NCBI GenBank assembly: GCA_937875295.1 | Contig: CALLXS010000122.1 | Span: 1 to 32,224 of the forward strand | DNA from: an uncultured bacterium | Lineage (GTDB): Bacteria; Bacteroidota; Ignavibacteria; Kapaibacteriales; UBA2268 | Reading direction: 5' to 3' | Length of the DNA: 32,224 nucleotides | Part shown: positions 17,786-25,836 of the stretch, one piece after another | How positions within the stretch are numbered: position 1 is the stretch's first letter | Layout of the letters: each line of letters starts with the position of its first letter | The notes under the pieces: generated by a model | Told to the model about the DNA's origin: nothing | Seen by the model: only the letters and a program-made list of their open reading frames with translations | The model's database searches: none | Translations under genes and position numbers: made by a program

Positions 17786-17933
17786 TACTATTTATATCAA
17801 TACCAATTTGCACAATTTTATACTATTTTCCTGTTTTTTCTGCCTCTTTTTACTTACTTTTACTTACTTTCTTTTACTTACTTTCTTAGAAAAGTTATTT
17901 TTACATACTATTTATATCTGTATTTTTACATAC
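17786..17933. repeat. Cluster of short direct repeats between truncated comM and the recombinase fragment
   Basis: Three direct-repeat sets lie in 150 bases. TACTATTTATATC occurs at 17786-17798 and 17906-17918. TTTTACTTAC occurs at 17848-17857, 17858-17867 and 17872-17881. TATTTTTACATAC occurs at 17896-17908 and 17921-17933. They sit just past the 3' end of the tyrosine-recombinase fragment, where attachment or arm sites often lie. The region is T-rich, so part of the repetition could be slippage. Confidence 0.55.
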
Positions 17934-17949
17934 TTTTTTAGTAAGTATA

Positions 17950-18402
17950 TTATTTATTATTATTTACCATTGCGAGTATTTGCTCAGCATTTGGTATTTG
18001 ATTATAATAATTTTCACGGACAACAAGAGAATGCCCTGCTAAATAAGCACATATATTAGGATTAATATTTAATTCTTTTTCCCAATAATTTATTGCTACT
18101 TTACGCATTGAATGGAATGTTGAACCGTCTGGAATATTTAAATAACGTACGATATTAGTAAAGTGGTGTCCAGGGGTTGAATGATTAGCCCACATAAATA
18201 ACCGTCCTTTATTGAAGTCTTTATATTCAGCTATTTGATTAATTATTTGCCTACCAGTTGGAATTAAATCAATAGGGAATTCTCTTATTTTTGGCAATTT
18301 ATGATTAGACCGCTTTCCATCAATAATAATTTTATCTTTTAATATTAAAGATTTTCTTTTTGAATGATCATATTTAATAAATGGTGCTTTATCAGCATCC
18401 CA
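17950..18402 (-). mobile_element. Catalytic fragment of a tyrosine recombinase/integrase
   Basis: The last ~150 residues of the 515-residue fusion match the C-terminal half of a phage-integrase catalytic domain. Visible are the beta-hairpin lysine (IIIDGKRSNHK, K395), the HxxR box (HSMR, H462 and R465), the second histidine in LAGHS (H489) and the tyrosine nucleophile. Y498 is nine residues after H489, the usual spacing. The first arginine box (TGLRxxE) and the N-terminal core-binding domain are absent, so it is unlikely to recombine DNA on its own. Its end faces the comM break, about 200 bases away. I read it as a relic of an element that integrated near here. Confidence 0.75.
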
Positions 18403-19497
18403 ATAAACATTAAACGTTTCATTTGCAGTTTTATCCCAACTGAATTTTTTTTCCTGTTGAAATCCTTTTAGAATCAATTGAGACCTGATCTTGTCGTCCA
18501 TTAATGACTCTATTGAGCGAGTTAAATCCTCTTCTGAGAATGGATCGAATAATATTCCTCCATTACCTACAACTTCTGGAATTGAACTGGTTTTGCTGGC
18601 AATTACTGGACATCCAAGAGACATAGCTTCGAGTGGGGGAATCCCAAAGCCCTCGTATAATGAAGGATAGATAAAGCAAAATGCTTTTTTATACAAAGCA
18701 GCCAGAAAATCATCCGAGCCATTTACATGAATAACTTTATTTAAAAGATTAAATTTATTAAGTAAACTTAATTCATTTTCATTGAAGTTACCTCCCCCAA
18801 AACAAAGGAGATTAAAATCGCCTGCAAAATGAGTTGCATAGACATTCAATAAAAATGAAAAGTTTTTATATCCTTCTCTATTCCCCACGTATAATAAATA
18901 AGGCTTAGTCAGAGAGTTTTTCTTCGCAAATTTATCCATATTAAAAGACTTAAATGTATTTAGAGAACTTCCGTGATAAACTACCCATATCTTCTCTTCA
19001 GGAACATTATAAATTCTTATAACATCTTTTTTAGTGTTCTCAGAAACACAGATTATTGCATCAGCAGCTTTGATTGATAAACGTTTGTATTTTATTGTTG
19101 GATCATACTTACTAAATTGATTTTTGTATAACTCATGAATCATATCATGTACTGTTATAACGATAGTGGACTTTCCAAATTTATCCAAATCTTCCCTATA
19201 GTATGTAGGATGAAAAATATCTAAATCAGCTATGTGAGAATAGGCCAGTTTAAACCAGATTGGATTTAATCTTATTGCGTTATAGGCGTATTTTATAGAA
19301 GGTATTTTGTATCCCCTATATAAGGAAAAATTAGATTTATTTTCCGACAACTCATATTCATTAATGTGAAAACCTTCGAATAACTTAACAGATATCTCTT
19401 TGTTTAATGAAATTCTATTGATTAGTTCATAAAAATATCTTGAAATACCCCCATATCTTTGAAGGCTGAAGATTGAATAATCATATAAAATATTCAT
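17950..19497 (-). CDS. GT4 glycosyltransferase fused in frame to a tyrosine-recombinase fragment
   Basis: A 515-residue ORF with two unrelated parts. Residues 1-365 are a GT-B glycosyltransferase of family 4: SLQRYGGISRYFYEL at the N-terminus, HDMIHELY, PYLLYVGNREGYKNFSFLL at about 199-217, and the donor-site signature YPSLYEGFGIPPLEAMSLGCPVIAS (277-301). The GT part ends at the usual place (FSWDKTANETFNVYW). Residues 366-515 are a tyrosine-recombinase catalytic fragment, described separately. No stop or frameshift separates the two. The GT part looks complete, so it may still work with the tail as a passenger. The ORF starts 4 bases after the upstream methyltransferase stop. Some stretches are richer in GC than the block before 17742. 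Confidence 0.85.
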   Translation of the reverse strand: MNILYDYSIFSLQRYGGISRYFYELINRISLNKEISVKLFEGFHINEYELSENKSNFSLYRGYKIPSIKYAYNAIRLNPIWFKLAYSHIADLDIFHPTYYREDLDKFGKSTIVITVHDMIHELYKNQFSKYDPTIKYKRLSIKAADAIICVSENTKKDVIRIYNVPEEKIWVVYHGSSLNTFKSFNMDKFAKKNSLTKPYLLYVGNREGYKNFSFLLNVYATHFAGDFNLLCFGGGNFNENELSLLNKFNLLNKVIHVNGSDDFLAALYKKAFCFIYPSLYEGFGIPPLEAMSLGCPVIASKTSSIPEVVGNGGILFDPFSEEDLTRSIESLMDDKIRSQLILKGFQQEKKFSWDKTANETFNVYWDADKAPFIKYDHSKRKSLILKDKIIIDGKRSNHKLPKIREFPIDLIPTGRQIINQIAEYKDFNKGRLFMWANHSTPGHHFTNIVRYLNIPDGSTFHSMRKVAINYWEKELNINPNICAYLAGHSLVVRENYYNQIPNAEQILAMVNNNK

Positions 19498-19501
19498 ATT
19501 T

Positions 19502-20299
19502 TCACTTTGTTTTTATTTTATTTTTTAAAAATATGTATCGGTTAGATAAAGCAGATTTTAATTTATACGCAACAGATTTTAATTTTAGAATTTCATATTC
19601 TTTTTTATATTGTTTTTTACAGAGTATATGCATAAAGTCTGAAAATGATACAAAATTATATCCTTCTAGTTCTCCAAGCCGCACTAAACTTTTTTTCGAC
19701 CATAAAGTAAAATGGCCTGCATCTGGATTAAGGTACCACCAGTCATCTATATTTCCTTTTGCATTTTCTGTTAACTGCGTCGTGAATATTAGAATTTTAG
19801 GATAATTAAATTTTATTAATATCTCCTCAATTTCCTTTGATGAATTCGTAAAGTGCTCAAACACTTCAACCATTATAAGTACATCTGCTTTAAATGGTTC
19901 GTTTATATAATACATTTTATCTAAGTAAAGGTTATTTCCTAGGAAAGGTTCATAAGCGCAAATAGTATAACCTGAATCGATAAGGGATTTTGTAAGATAT
20001 CCATTCCCTGCACCAAAATCACACATTTTCATTTCTTTTAAATTTAGTCCTCGATTTAAGAAATTTATGAACTCTAACACTAATTCTGCTCTTCCTTTCC
20101 AACCAGTATCCATATCTAAAAAATAGCTTTCATTGTAAATCTTAGAAAGATTATAATTCTCAGAGTCTGAGGCTACTATTAATCCACAATCTTCACATTC
20201 TATGTAATCCACATTTTCCTCTAATAAGCGTGAATACTTAGAGATTTTATTGAAATTTTTGGATCTACAGATACATTTCATTTTGGGGTTTAAACTCAT
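19502..20299 (-). CDS. SAM-dependent methyltransferase with N-terminal zinc ribbon
   Basis: A class I methyltransferase of the type found in polysaccharide loci. The frame opens at a TTG (20347), but the ATG at 20299 (MSLNPKMKCICRSKN) has GGTGG upstream and starts right before the first conserved segment, so I prefer it (265 residues). Near the N-terminus CICRSKN and CEDCG form a zinc-ribbon pair, as in the Methyltransf_13/14 sugar methyltransferases. The SAM loop is CDFGAGNGYLTKSLIDSG, followed by CAYEPF, then MVEVFEHF and NPDAGHFTLWSKKSL. It probably methylates a sugar on the glycan or a nucleotide sugar. It is the first gene of a two-gene operon with the GT-recombinase fusion. Confidence 0.78.
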   Translation of the reverse strand: MSLNPKMKCICRSKNFNKISKYSRLLEENVDYIECEDCGLIVASDSENYNLSKIYNESYFLDMDTGWKGRAELVLEFINFLNRGLNLKEMKMCDFGAGNGYLTKSLIDSGYTICAYEPFLGNNLYLDKMYYINEPFKADVLIMVEVFEHFTNSSKEIEEILIKFNYPKILIFTTQLTENAKGNIDDWWYLNPDAGHFTLWSKKSLVRLGELEGYNFVSFSDFMHILCKKQYKKEYEILKLKSVAYKLKSALSNRYIFLKNKIKTK

Positions 20300-20964
20300 T
20301 CTACCACCATATCCATTTAAAATACCCAATGAATTTGATTGATTCAATTCTAGGTCGTGTCCTTGAGTTCTTGATTAATTCCGAAAAAGCGTGTATTCCT
20401 CATGCATTTAAGAAAATGTAGAGAGAGCCTTCTACATATGGTTTTCAATAACTCACGCCCATTACCCAATTCTAAATTGGTTCCAAAATCCACATTGTAA
20501 TGTCATCACTCTATATGGATTTTATATCTCAAGATCAGAAACTCGATTTCTTATTCAAAAGATTGATTCAAAGAAGCAAACTTTGGGTTTTAAGATTAAC
20601 TCGCCTTTAAAATACTTATGTTAAAATCTTTTACTAAATATTTACTATGAAATAATTTACTCAAGTTATTGCTCCATTAGAATATTGGTCGAAAAGCTAC
20701 TTTGTTAAAAATAACTCGATGAATATAAAATATTTGTATTATATAACTTAAAGATTTGGAACCAATAATTCTAGAAATTTATCCTTGCCCTTAGATAAAT
20801 TTAAGTTAAGAATAATTGCTTAATTATACAGTTATCAAGCCAAATGAAAAACATTAGGCTTGAATGCGATTTTCAATAAGAAGTAGTTCTAAAGTTTATA
20901 AATGCACTTCGATAGTTAGAAAATGGGTTTAAGTTACCTGCTAATAGCAAAAAGCCAAGATAAT
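20300..20964. other. Long AT-rich spacer without a gene
   Basis: No coding frame stands out on either strand. The stretch contains the upstream region of the methyltransferase operon, a small hairpin (ATGTAGA at 20416-20422 with TCTACAT at 20431-20437) and a separated 12-base inverted repeat (20476-20487 and 20755-20766). The change from AT-rich to GC-moderate genes takes place across or just before this spacer. Confidence 0.5.
20476..20766. repeat. Separated 12-base inverted repeat
   Basis: ATTGGTTCCAAA at 20476-20487 is the exact reverse complement of TTTGGAACCAAT at 20755-20766, and weaker pairing extends outside the core. The 267 bases between hold no ORF of note. It could be the ends of a lost small element, or chance in AT-rich DNA. 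Confidence 0.35.
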
Positions 20965-21918
20965 TTACTTAAAAAGGTATTTCAGTATACTTCTCAATTT
21001 ATCCACTATTTTCAGAAATATTGGTTTTGTAGATAAACTCTTTTCCAATTTTTCTGTATACCTATCGGCCACGCAATCACGTAGCATAAATGGGGGATGA
21101 AGTAGAGGAAATTTAATTGGCCCGGCCTCTAACTGGGCAAGAATATTTGTTTTCGTTGTATGAGTTGCAGATTCCCCAAAACCTATATTTGATACTAGGT
21201 TTACATTGGGCAAAATTACCAATGAGTTTTGTATCCAGGATGTAAAGACCCACTGGTAGTCCCATGTGTCAATTTTTCCCTCATATACATTATCAAATAT
21301 TTCTGTCCAATGCTCAACACATTCTTTTTCCCAAAGGTAGCCATAAAGCCAGTTATCTCTTCTAATTTTAGGCCATAATTCCATGTTTACATCGTAATTC
21401 CTCCAAACTCTCCGCCAAGAAGCCCATCCCCATATGTGAGGATATCGAGAAAAGTAATAACTGTATTCTGTGCGCTTTCTTCCAAATTGGAAATTATCTC
21501 CACTAATCATACAAATCCTTTTATCTTCTCTGTACTTATCCAAAAGTTCTTCGCAGAATCTGAAAAAACTCGCATGAGGCAGGCAGTCATCTTCAAGAAT
21601 AATACCTTCTTCCTCGTTTTCAAAAAACCAGTCGATGGCGCTACTTACTGCTATCTTACAACCTAAATTTTCATTACGAAAGAGTGTTTTGAGTTCACAA
21701 TTCCAATCTACATTTGTAACTATAGCCTTTACTTGTTTGATATTTTGAGCATCAGTCTCATTATTCTCTCGTAGTCCATCTGCGGCTACATATAGCTTTG
21801 CCGGCCTTGCTTTTCTTATAGCTTCAAAGACCTGCTTTGTCGTGTCAGGACGATTAAATACAAGGAAAAGAACAGGAGTTTTAAGTTGATACGGTGGTAC
21901 AAATTGATTGTCTGGCAT
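20965..21918 (-). CDS. GT-A glycosyltransferase, HlpA-like
   Basis: A 317-residue nucleotide-sugar transferase of the group often labelled hemolytic-protein HlpA-like. It begins TPVLFLVFNRPDTTKQVFEAI (about 14-34). The DxD-type metal motif sits in GIILEDDCLPHASFFRFCEELL (about 109-130). The group hallmark YPHIWGWASWRRVWRNYD lies near 183-200, and FGESATHT is near the donor end. It likely adds a sugar to the surface polysaccharide of this locus. Its ATG lies inside the 3' end of the UDP-glucuronate decarboxylase gene (38-base overlap), so the two are one transcription unit. A second, diverged member of the group is encoded at 24388-23399. Confidence 0.78.
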   Translation of the reverse strand: MPDNQFVPPYQLKTPVLFLVFNRPDTTKQVFEAIRKARPAKLYVAADGLRENNETDAQNIKQVKAIVTNVDWNCELKTLFRNENLGCKIAVSSAIDWFFENEEEGIILEDDCLPHASFFRFCEELLDKYREDKRICMISGDNFQFGRKRTEYSYYFSRYPHIWGWASWRRVWRNYDVNMELWPKIRRDNWLYGYLWEKECVEHWTEIFDNVYEGKIDTWDYQWVFTSWIQNSLVILPNVNLVSNIGFGESATHTTKTNILAQLEAGPIKFPLLHPPFMLRDCVADRYTEKLEKSLSTKPIFLKIVDKLRSILKYLFK

Positions 21919-22864
21919 CTAGACCACTTTCCAGTAACTCTCTAAAATATTTAATTGTTTTCTTTAATCCATCATCTAATTTTATTGTCGGATGCCACCC
22001 CAGTTCCTTCATAGCTAAATTAATGTTAGGATTACGTTTTAGAGGATCATCCTCTGGCAAAGGTTTATAAATAAGTTTACTATTTGAGTCGGTGAGCTCA
22101 ATTACTTTCTGTACAAGTTCTAGAATTGTAAATTCGCCAGGGTTTCCAATATTTATTGGCCCTGTAAAGCCTTCACGAGAGTTCATCATAAGGACTATGC
22201 CTTCAATTAAGTCATCAACATAGCAAAAGCTTCTTGTTTGCGTTCCTTTTCCATAGATGGTTATATCTTCACCCTTAAGTGCCTGCACAATAAAATTACT
22301 TATCACTCTCCCATCATTTGGATGCATCCTTGGGCCATAGGTATTGAAAATTCGTACCACTTTTATATTCAAGTCATATTGACGCTTATAGTCAAAAAAG
22401 AGCGTTTCAGCACATCTTTTCCCTTCATCATAACATGCTCGCGGGCCAATGGAATTTACATTACCTCGATATTCCTCTGACTGAGGATGAACCTGTGGAT
22501 CTCCATAAACTTCAGAAGTTGAAGCTTGCAGGATCTTTGCATCCAGTCTCTTTGCAAGATCTAGCATATTAATTGCACCCATTACTGAGGTTTTTGTGGT
22601 TTGCACAGGGTCGAATTGATAATGGACTGGACTCGCTGGACAAGCGAGATTATAGATTTCATCTACTTCCAGTGAAAGAGGGAAATTAATATCGTGTCGA
22701 ATAACTTCAAAATAAGGGTTATCCATAAGGTGAACAATGTTTCTTTTTTTTCCGGTGAAAAAATTATCTACACATATAACTTCGTGCTCCTCATTTAATA
22801 AACGTTCACATAGATGTGATCCTAAAAACCCAGCTCCTCCAGTGACTAAAACTTGTTTTCTCAT
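21881..22864 (-). CDS. UDP-glucuronate decarboxylase (UDP-xylose synthase)
   Basis: An extended SDR that turns UDP-glucuronate into UDP-xylose with a tightly held NAD. The frame is open to 22939, but the ATG at 22864 is preceded by AAGGAG at normal spacing and gives an N-terminus that starts at the cofactor strand (MRKQVLVTGGAGFLGSHLCERL), 327 residues. Family marks are NLACPASPVHYQ (the UXS signature), STSEVYGDP, the catalytic YDEGKR (Tyr-x3-Lys), RIFNTYGPRMHPNDGRVISNF and TRSFCYVDDLIEG. It supplies xylose for the locus and overlaps the following HlpA-like transferase gene, a natural pair of donor synthesis and use. No UDP-glucose dehydrogenase is in the window. Confidence 0.92.
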   Translation of the reverse strand: MRKQVLVTGGAGFLGSHLCERLLNEEHEVICVDNFFTGKKRNIVHLMDNPYFEVIRHDINFPLSLEVDEIYNLACPASPVHYQFDPVQTTKTSVMGAINMLDLAKRLDAKILQASTSEVYGDPQVHPQSEEYRGNVNSIGPRACYDEGKRCAETLFFDYKRQYDLNIKVVRIFNTYGPRMHPNDGRVISNFIVQALKGEDITIYGKGTQTRSFCYVDDLIEGIVLMMNSREGFTGPINIGNPGEFTILELVQKVIELTDSNSKLIYKPLPEDDPLKRNPNINLAMKELGWHPTIKLDDGLKKTIKYFRELLESGLDARQSICTTVST

Positions 22865-22869
22865 GTACA

Positions 22870-22875
22870 CTCCTT
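22870..22875 (-). promoter_or_regulatory. Shine-Dalgarno that fixes the start of UDP-glucuronate decarboxylase
   Basis: AAGGAG on the minus strand lies five bases before the ATG at 22862-22864. The longer frame back to 22939 adds 25 residues with no family counterpart and lacks a comparable site. Confidence 0.8.
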
Positions 22876-23398
22876 CAAATCTATCTTTATCTGATATTTT
22901 GCTTTGAATTCGTGCGTTTTTAGTTAAGTGAAAAATCATGATAAATTATATTAGGGGATCTAAAAAGCTACCTAAAATTACCAAGCACATAAACGTTTTA
23001 TTCGTTATAAATTGCTTAATTATGTTTTTTCTTTCAGAAATATATTTTATTTTGTCTAAAATTTTATTTTCTCCTATTTAAAGCCGTAAAATTAATGGGG
23101 AAATTCTATATCCTTTAGTATATTTACGGAACTTCTACTTATCCCAATAAGTGAAGATTACAAATTGAAATTACTTTCAAACATATTAAAATTTTTCTAT
23201 TTGCAATCTACCAGGCAAATCTTTGCACAATATAAAACAAAAGAAAGCTTTATAAAAAACTGATAGAAAAATTAAAATCTTTAATCGAGAATTAGGAATA
23301 ACTTAGACCATTTAGATCTCTTAGAAGACGTGTTTAAGTTGTCCAAAAAACATTCGATGTGGAAAATGATACGATATACGATTCAAAAACGAACACTA
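22876..23398. other. Long AT-rich spacer without a gene
   Basis: Nothing convincing is coded here. It should hold the promoter of the UXS-glycosyltransferase unit. An AT-rich block around 22936-22950 (minus strand TAATATAATTTA) lies about 75 bases before the start and could be a TATA-type element if the host is archaeal, but this is not secure. Confidence 0.45.
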
Positions 23399-24388
23399 CT
23401 ACCGAATTTGGAAAAAATGTAGAAAATTTTTATCGATTCTAGTTTTTAACAATTCACACCCATGACCCAAAACTCTTAATAACTTGTTAATTCCTCTAAC
23501 AGCAAGAGGTTCTTTACTATATTTTCTATAAAATTTCTCGAATTCCAGCATAACATCTTCACGTAACTTGATATCTTTTACAAAATTACAAGTCCTCTTT
23601 GCTTTTGATACATCATTTTCAAAAATATTTGTTACTCCGCAATGCGTTCCCGTTCCATCGATACCAATATTATCAACATAAGAATAGCGAGGATGAACAG
23701 AATACATTTGCTGCTTGAAATGAGCATAGCTAAATCGTATAGCCCAGGAGTCAATTTTTCCCTCCATTTGGGCTTTGAGCATATCTGTTAAGTCATCTCC
23801 TCCTCGATTGAAGAGTTTTTGCTGTTTTGGATCGCCTATGAATTGTTTAAAGTCCTTGACATCCCAGTCGACAAGATTCCACCGGTTGGCCCATGTAGCC
23901 CATCCCCATGATGAATTTCGATAATTCAAGTAAACATCATCTGTAAAGTTTTTGGGGAATTTCATGCAGGTTGGCGGTAGATTATAACCGCTTATAGACA
24001 TGATTTCCTGATTTTCTTGATAGAATTTCAGTCCATTATTCATATATTGTAAAAAATAAGGACTTGTCACAAGGTCATCTTCTAATACGATAGCCTTGCC
24101 ATATCCATTTACTATCTTTGTTACTCCATTAATTATAGAATTCGCCAGCCCACAATTTTTTTCTCGCTCTATGACCATGACTTTTTTAAATCCTTCTATT
24201 TTTTTGATATACGCACGTACTTCAGCAACGTGTTCTATCGCTTGCTTATTTTTGGGAGCGTCACTGTAAATAAACAGTTCACTTTCGTTTGCTAGTTCAT
24301 TCTTTTTTAGTGCTTCCACTGTCTGTTGTGTATGCCACGGTCGATTATAGACAAACAGGACGACCGGAGCTAGTTCAATTTCATTCAT
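23399..24388 (-). CDS. GT-A glycosyltransferase, HlpA-like (second copy type)
   Basis: A 329-residue relative of the 20965-21918 protein. It starts APVVLFVYNRPWHTQQTVEAL (about 7-27). It has the metal motif AIVLEDDLVTSPYFLQYMN (about 99-117), the group mark SSWGWATWANRWNLVDWDV (about 159-177), and ends with a basic tail. The two differ widely outside these motifs, so they are old paralogues with probably different donors or linkages. It lies 137 bases downstream of the Wzt-like gene on the same strand and may be the last gene of that unit. A moderate AGGGAT site precedes the ATG. The sugar is unknown. Confidence 0.78.
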   Translation of the reverse strand: MNEIELAPVVLFVYNRPWHTQQTVEALKKNELANESELFIYSDAPKNKQAIEHVAEVRAYIKKIEGFKKVMVIEREKNCGLANSIINGVTKIVNGYGKAIVLEDDLVTSPYFLQYMNNGLKFYQENQEIMSISGYNLPPTCMKFPKNFTDDVYLNYRNSSWGWATWANRWNLVDWDVKDFKQFIGDPKQQKLFNRGGDDLTDMLKAQMEGKIDSWAIRFSYAHFKQQMYSVHPRYSYVDNIGIDGTGTHCGVTNIFENDVSKAKRTCNFVKDIKLREDVMLEFEKFYRKYSKEPLAVRGINKLLRVLGHGCELLKTRIDKNFLHFFQIR

Positions 24389-24525
24389 TAATTTTCAATC
24401 CCTTTTCGTAGGCTCAGAAGCCGTCACAGAACCACTTCACATTATTTCTGAAGGGGTCTTGATTTTCAATCTCTTATTAATCAAAATTAAAAATCGCAAA
24501 TTGAATAGGTTATTTTGCTATGGCC

Positions 24526-25836
24526 TCATAGTTCATTATTCAATTTTTGATCACTCATCATACCTTTCCATTCCAAGAGTGGGGCGATAACACCTTGTCG
24601 TTTACTAGTCCAATAGGGACTGTCACTCAGTCCACCCTGGATATGGAGACTCAGTGTTGGTGCTTTTTTCCCTGGTTCTGTAATCCACGTTTGATAACGA
24701 AGGGAAGCACGTAATTCAATGGTGTAAATTCCTTCATTTAAAAATCTTTTTGGGATTTTCGTTCTTAGTATAATATTTCCTTGTGAAAATCGTGGCCACT
24801 TAGATTCTTCCTGGTCATTGAAATATGAAGTATATACTGTTATTCCATCTTCATTATAAATAGAATAACCAATTTCCAGTGCCGGATTCAACCTATCTAT
24901 ATTTCCTTCAATTTGAATCCAAATGTCTTGATTATTAGATATTGGATTGATTAATGTATTACCAAAAGAATCTGTAATAATAAATTTATATGGTTTAAAC
25001 CAGGGATTTTCAAACTCATTTCCATCGTTAATCCATTCTGACAAGGGCACTCCTTCCCTATATGGCGATAAATAATCTTTAACAATTTGACTTACGTTAG
25101 AACCTTCTTGTTTAATATTGCCTTTTTCAAGTAATATACAGGATTTGCACATTTGTTCAATTGCATTCATATTATGACTCACAAAGAGGACGGTTCTTCC
25201 TCCTTCAGCTACCTCTTTCATCTTCCCTAAGCACTTCTTCTGAAATTCCGCATCGCCCACAGCAAGCACTTCGTCCACCACAAGAATTTCAGGGTCAAGA
25301 TTCGCTGCAACCGAAAAGGCAAGCCGAACCTGCATCCCGCTTGAATACCGTTTAACTGGTGTATCCAGAAATTTTTCGACGCCTGAAAACTTCACGATTT
25401 CGTCAAACTTCTCATCTATCTCTCTCTTCTTCATGCCGAGAATAGAACCATTAAAATAGATATTCTCTCTACCAGAAAGCTCAGGATGGAAACCAGTACC
25501 CACCTCCAGAAGACTGCCTACCCTTCCACGCATCCTGACTTCACCTTCTGTCGGGTATGTGATACGTGAGAGAATCTTAAGAAGTGTACTCTTACCCGCA
25601 CCATTTCTGCCAATGATGCCAAGAACCTCTCCTTTGTCTACCTCGAAATTCACATTTTTGAGAGCCCAGAATGTATTATTCGGCCTGCGGCTGTTCTTTA
25701 GCGTCTTTATCGGATGTCTCACAGCAGAAGTAACACTTTCACATAGAGTCTTGTAAGTCGTGTCAATACCGATGCTGTACTGCTTGGAGAGATGCTTTAC
25801 CTCGATTATCGGTTTTTCCTTTTTTGACGCCGCCAT
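24526..25836 (-). CDS. Polysaccharide ABC exporter ATPase with C-terminal carbohydrate-binding domain (Wzt-like)
   Basis: The ATPase of a polysaccharide/O-antigen ABC exporter, 436 residues. ABC motifs: Walker A GRNGAGKST (76-84), signature YSSGMQV (164-170), Walker B ILVVDE (184-189) and switch histidine SHN (H221). The early insert (THR/YKT...TFWALKNVNFEV) is typical of Wzt/TagH. Residues about 260-430 form the Wzt-type C-terminal beta domain, which in E. coli O8/O9a binds the modified end of the finished chain and gates export. Here it has GYSIYNEDGITVYTS and ILRTKIPKRFLNEGIYTIEL. The start abuts the upstream permease stop with no gap, so the two are coupled. Confidence 0.93.
   Translation of the reverse strand: MAASKKEKPIIEVKHLSKQYSIGIDTTYKTLCESVTSAVRHPIKTLKNSRRPNNTFWALKNVNFEVDKGEVLGIIGRNGAGKSTLLKILSRITYPTEGEVRMRGRVGSLLEVGTGFHPELSGRENIYFNGSILGMKKREIDEKFDEIVKFSGVEKFLDTPVKRYSSGMQVRLAFSVAANLDPEILVVDEVLAVGDAEFQKKCLGKMKEVAEGGRTVLFVSHNMNAIEQMCKSCILLEKGNIKQEGSNVSQIVKDYLSPYREGVPLSEWINDGNEFENPWFKPYKFIITDSFGNTLINPISNNQDIWIQIEGNIDRLNPALEIGYSIYNEDGITVYTSYFNDQEESKWPRFSQGNIILRTKIPKRFLNEGIYTIELRASLRYQTWITEPGKKAPTLSLHIQGGLSDSPYWTSKRQGVIAPLLEWKGMMSDQKLNNEL

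Noticed and set aside
17808..18059. An 83-residue plus-strand ORF rich in F, L and Y
   Set aside because: It spans the T-rich repeat region and the antisense of the recombinase fragment; no start signal and low complexity.
17743..20347. A Tn7/AbaR-like transposon in comM
   Set aside because: No tni/tns-type transposase or ATPase genes are present; only a tyrosine-recombinase fragment is.
20416..20437. Hairpin as a terminator
   Set aside because: A 7-base AT-rich stem without a following T-run and not near a gene end.
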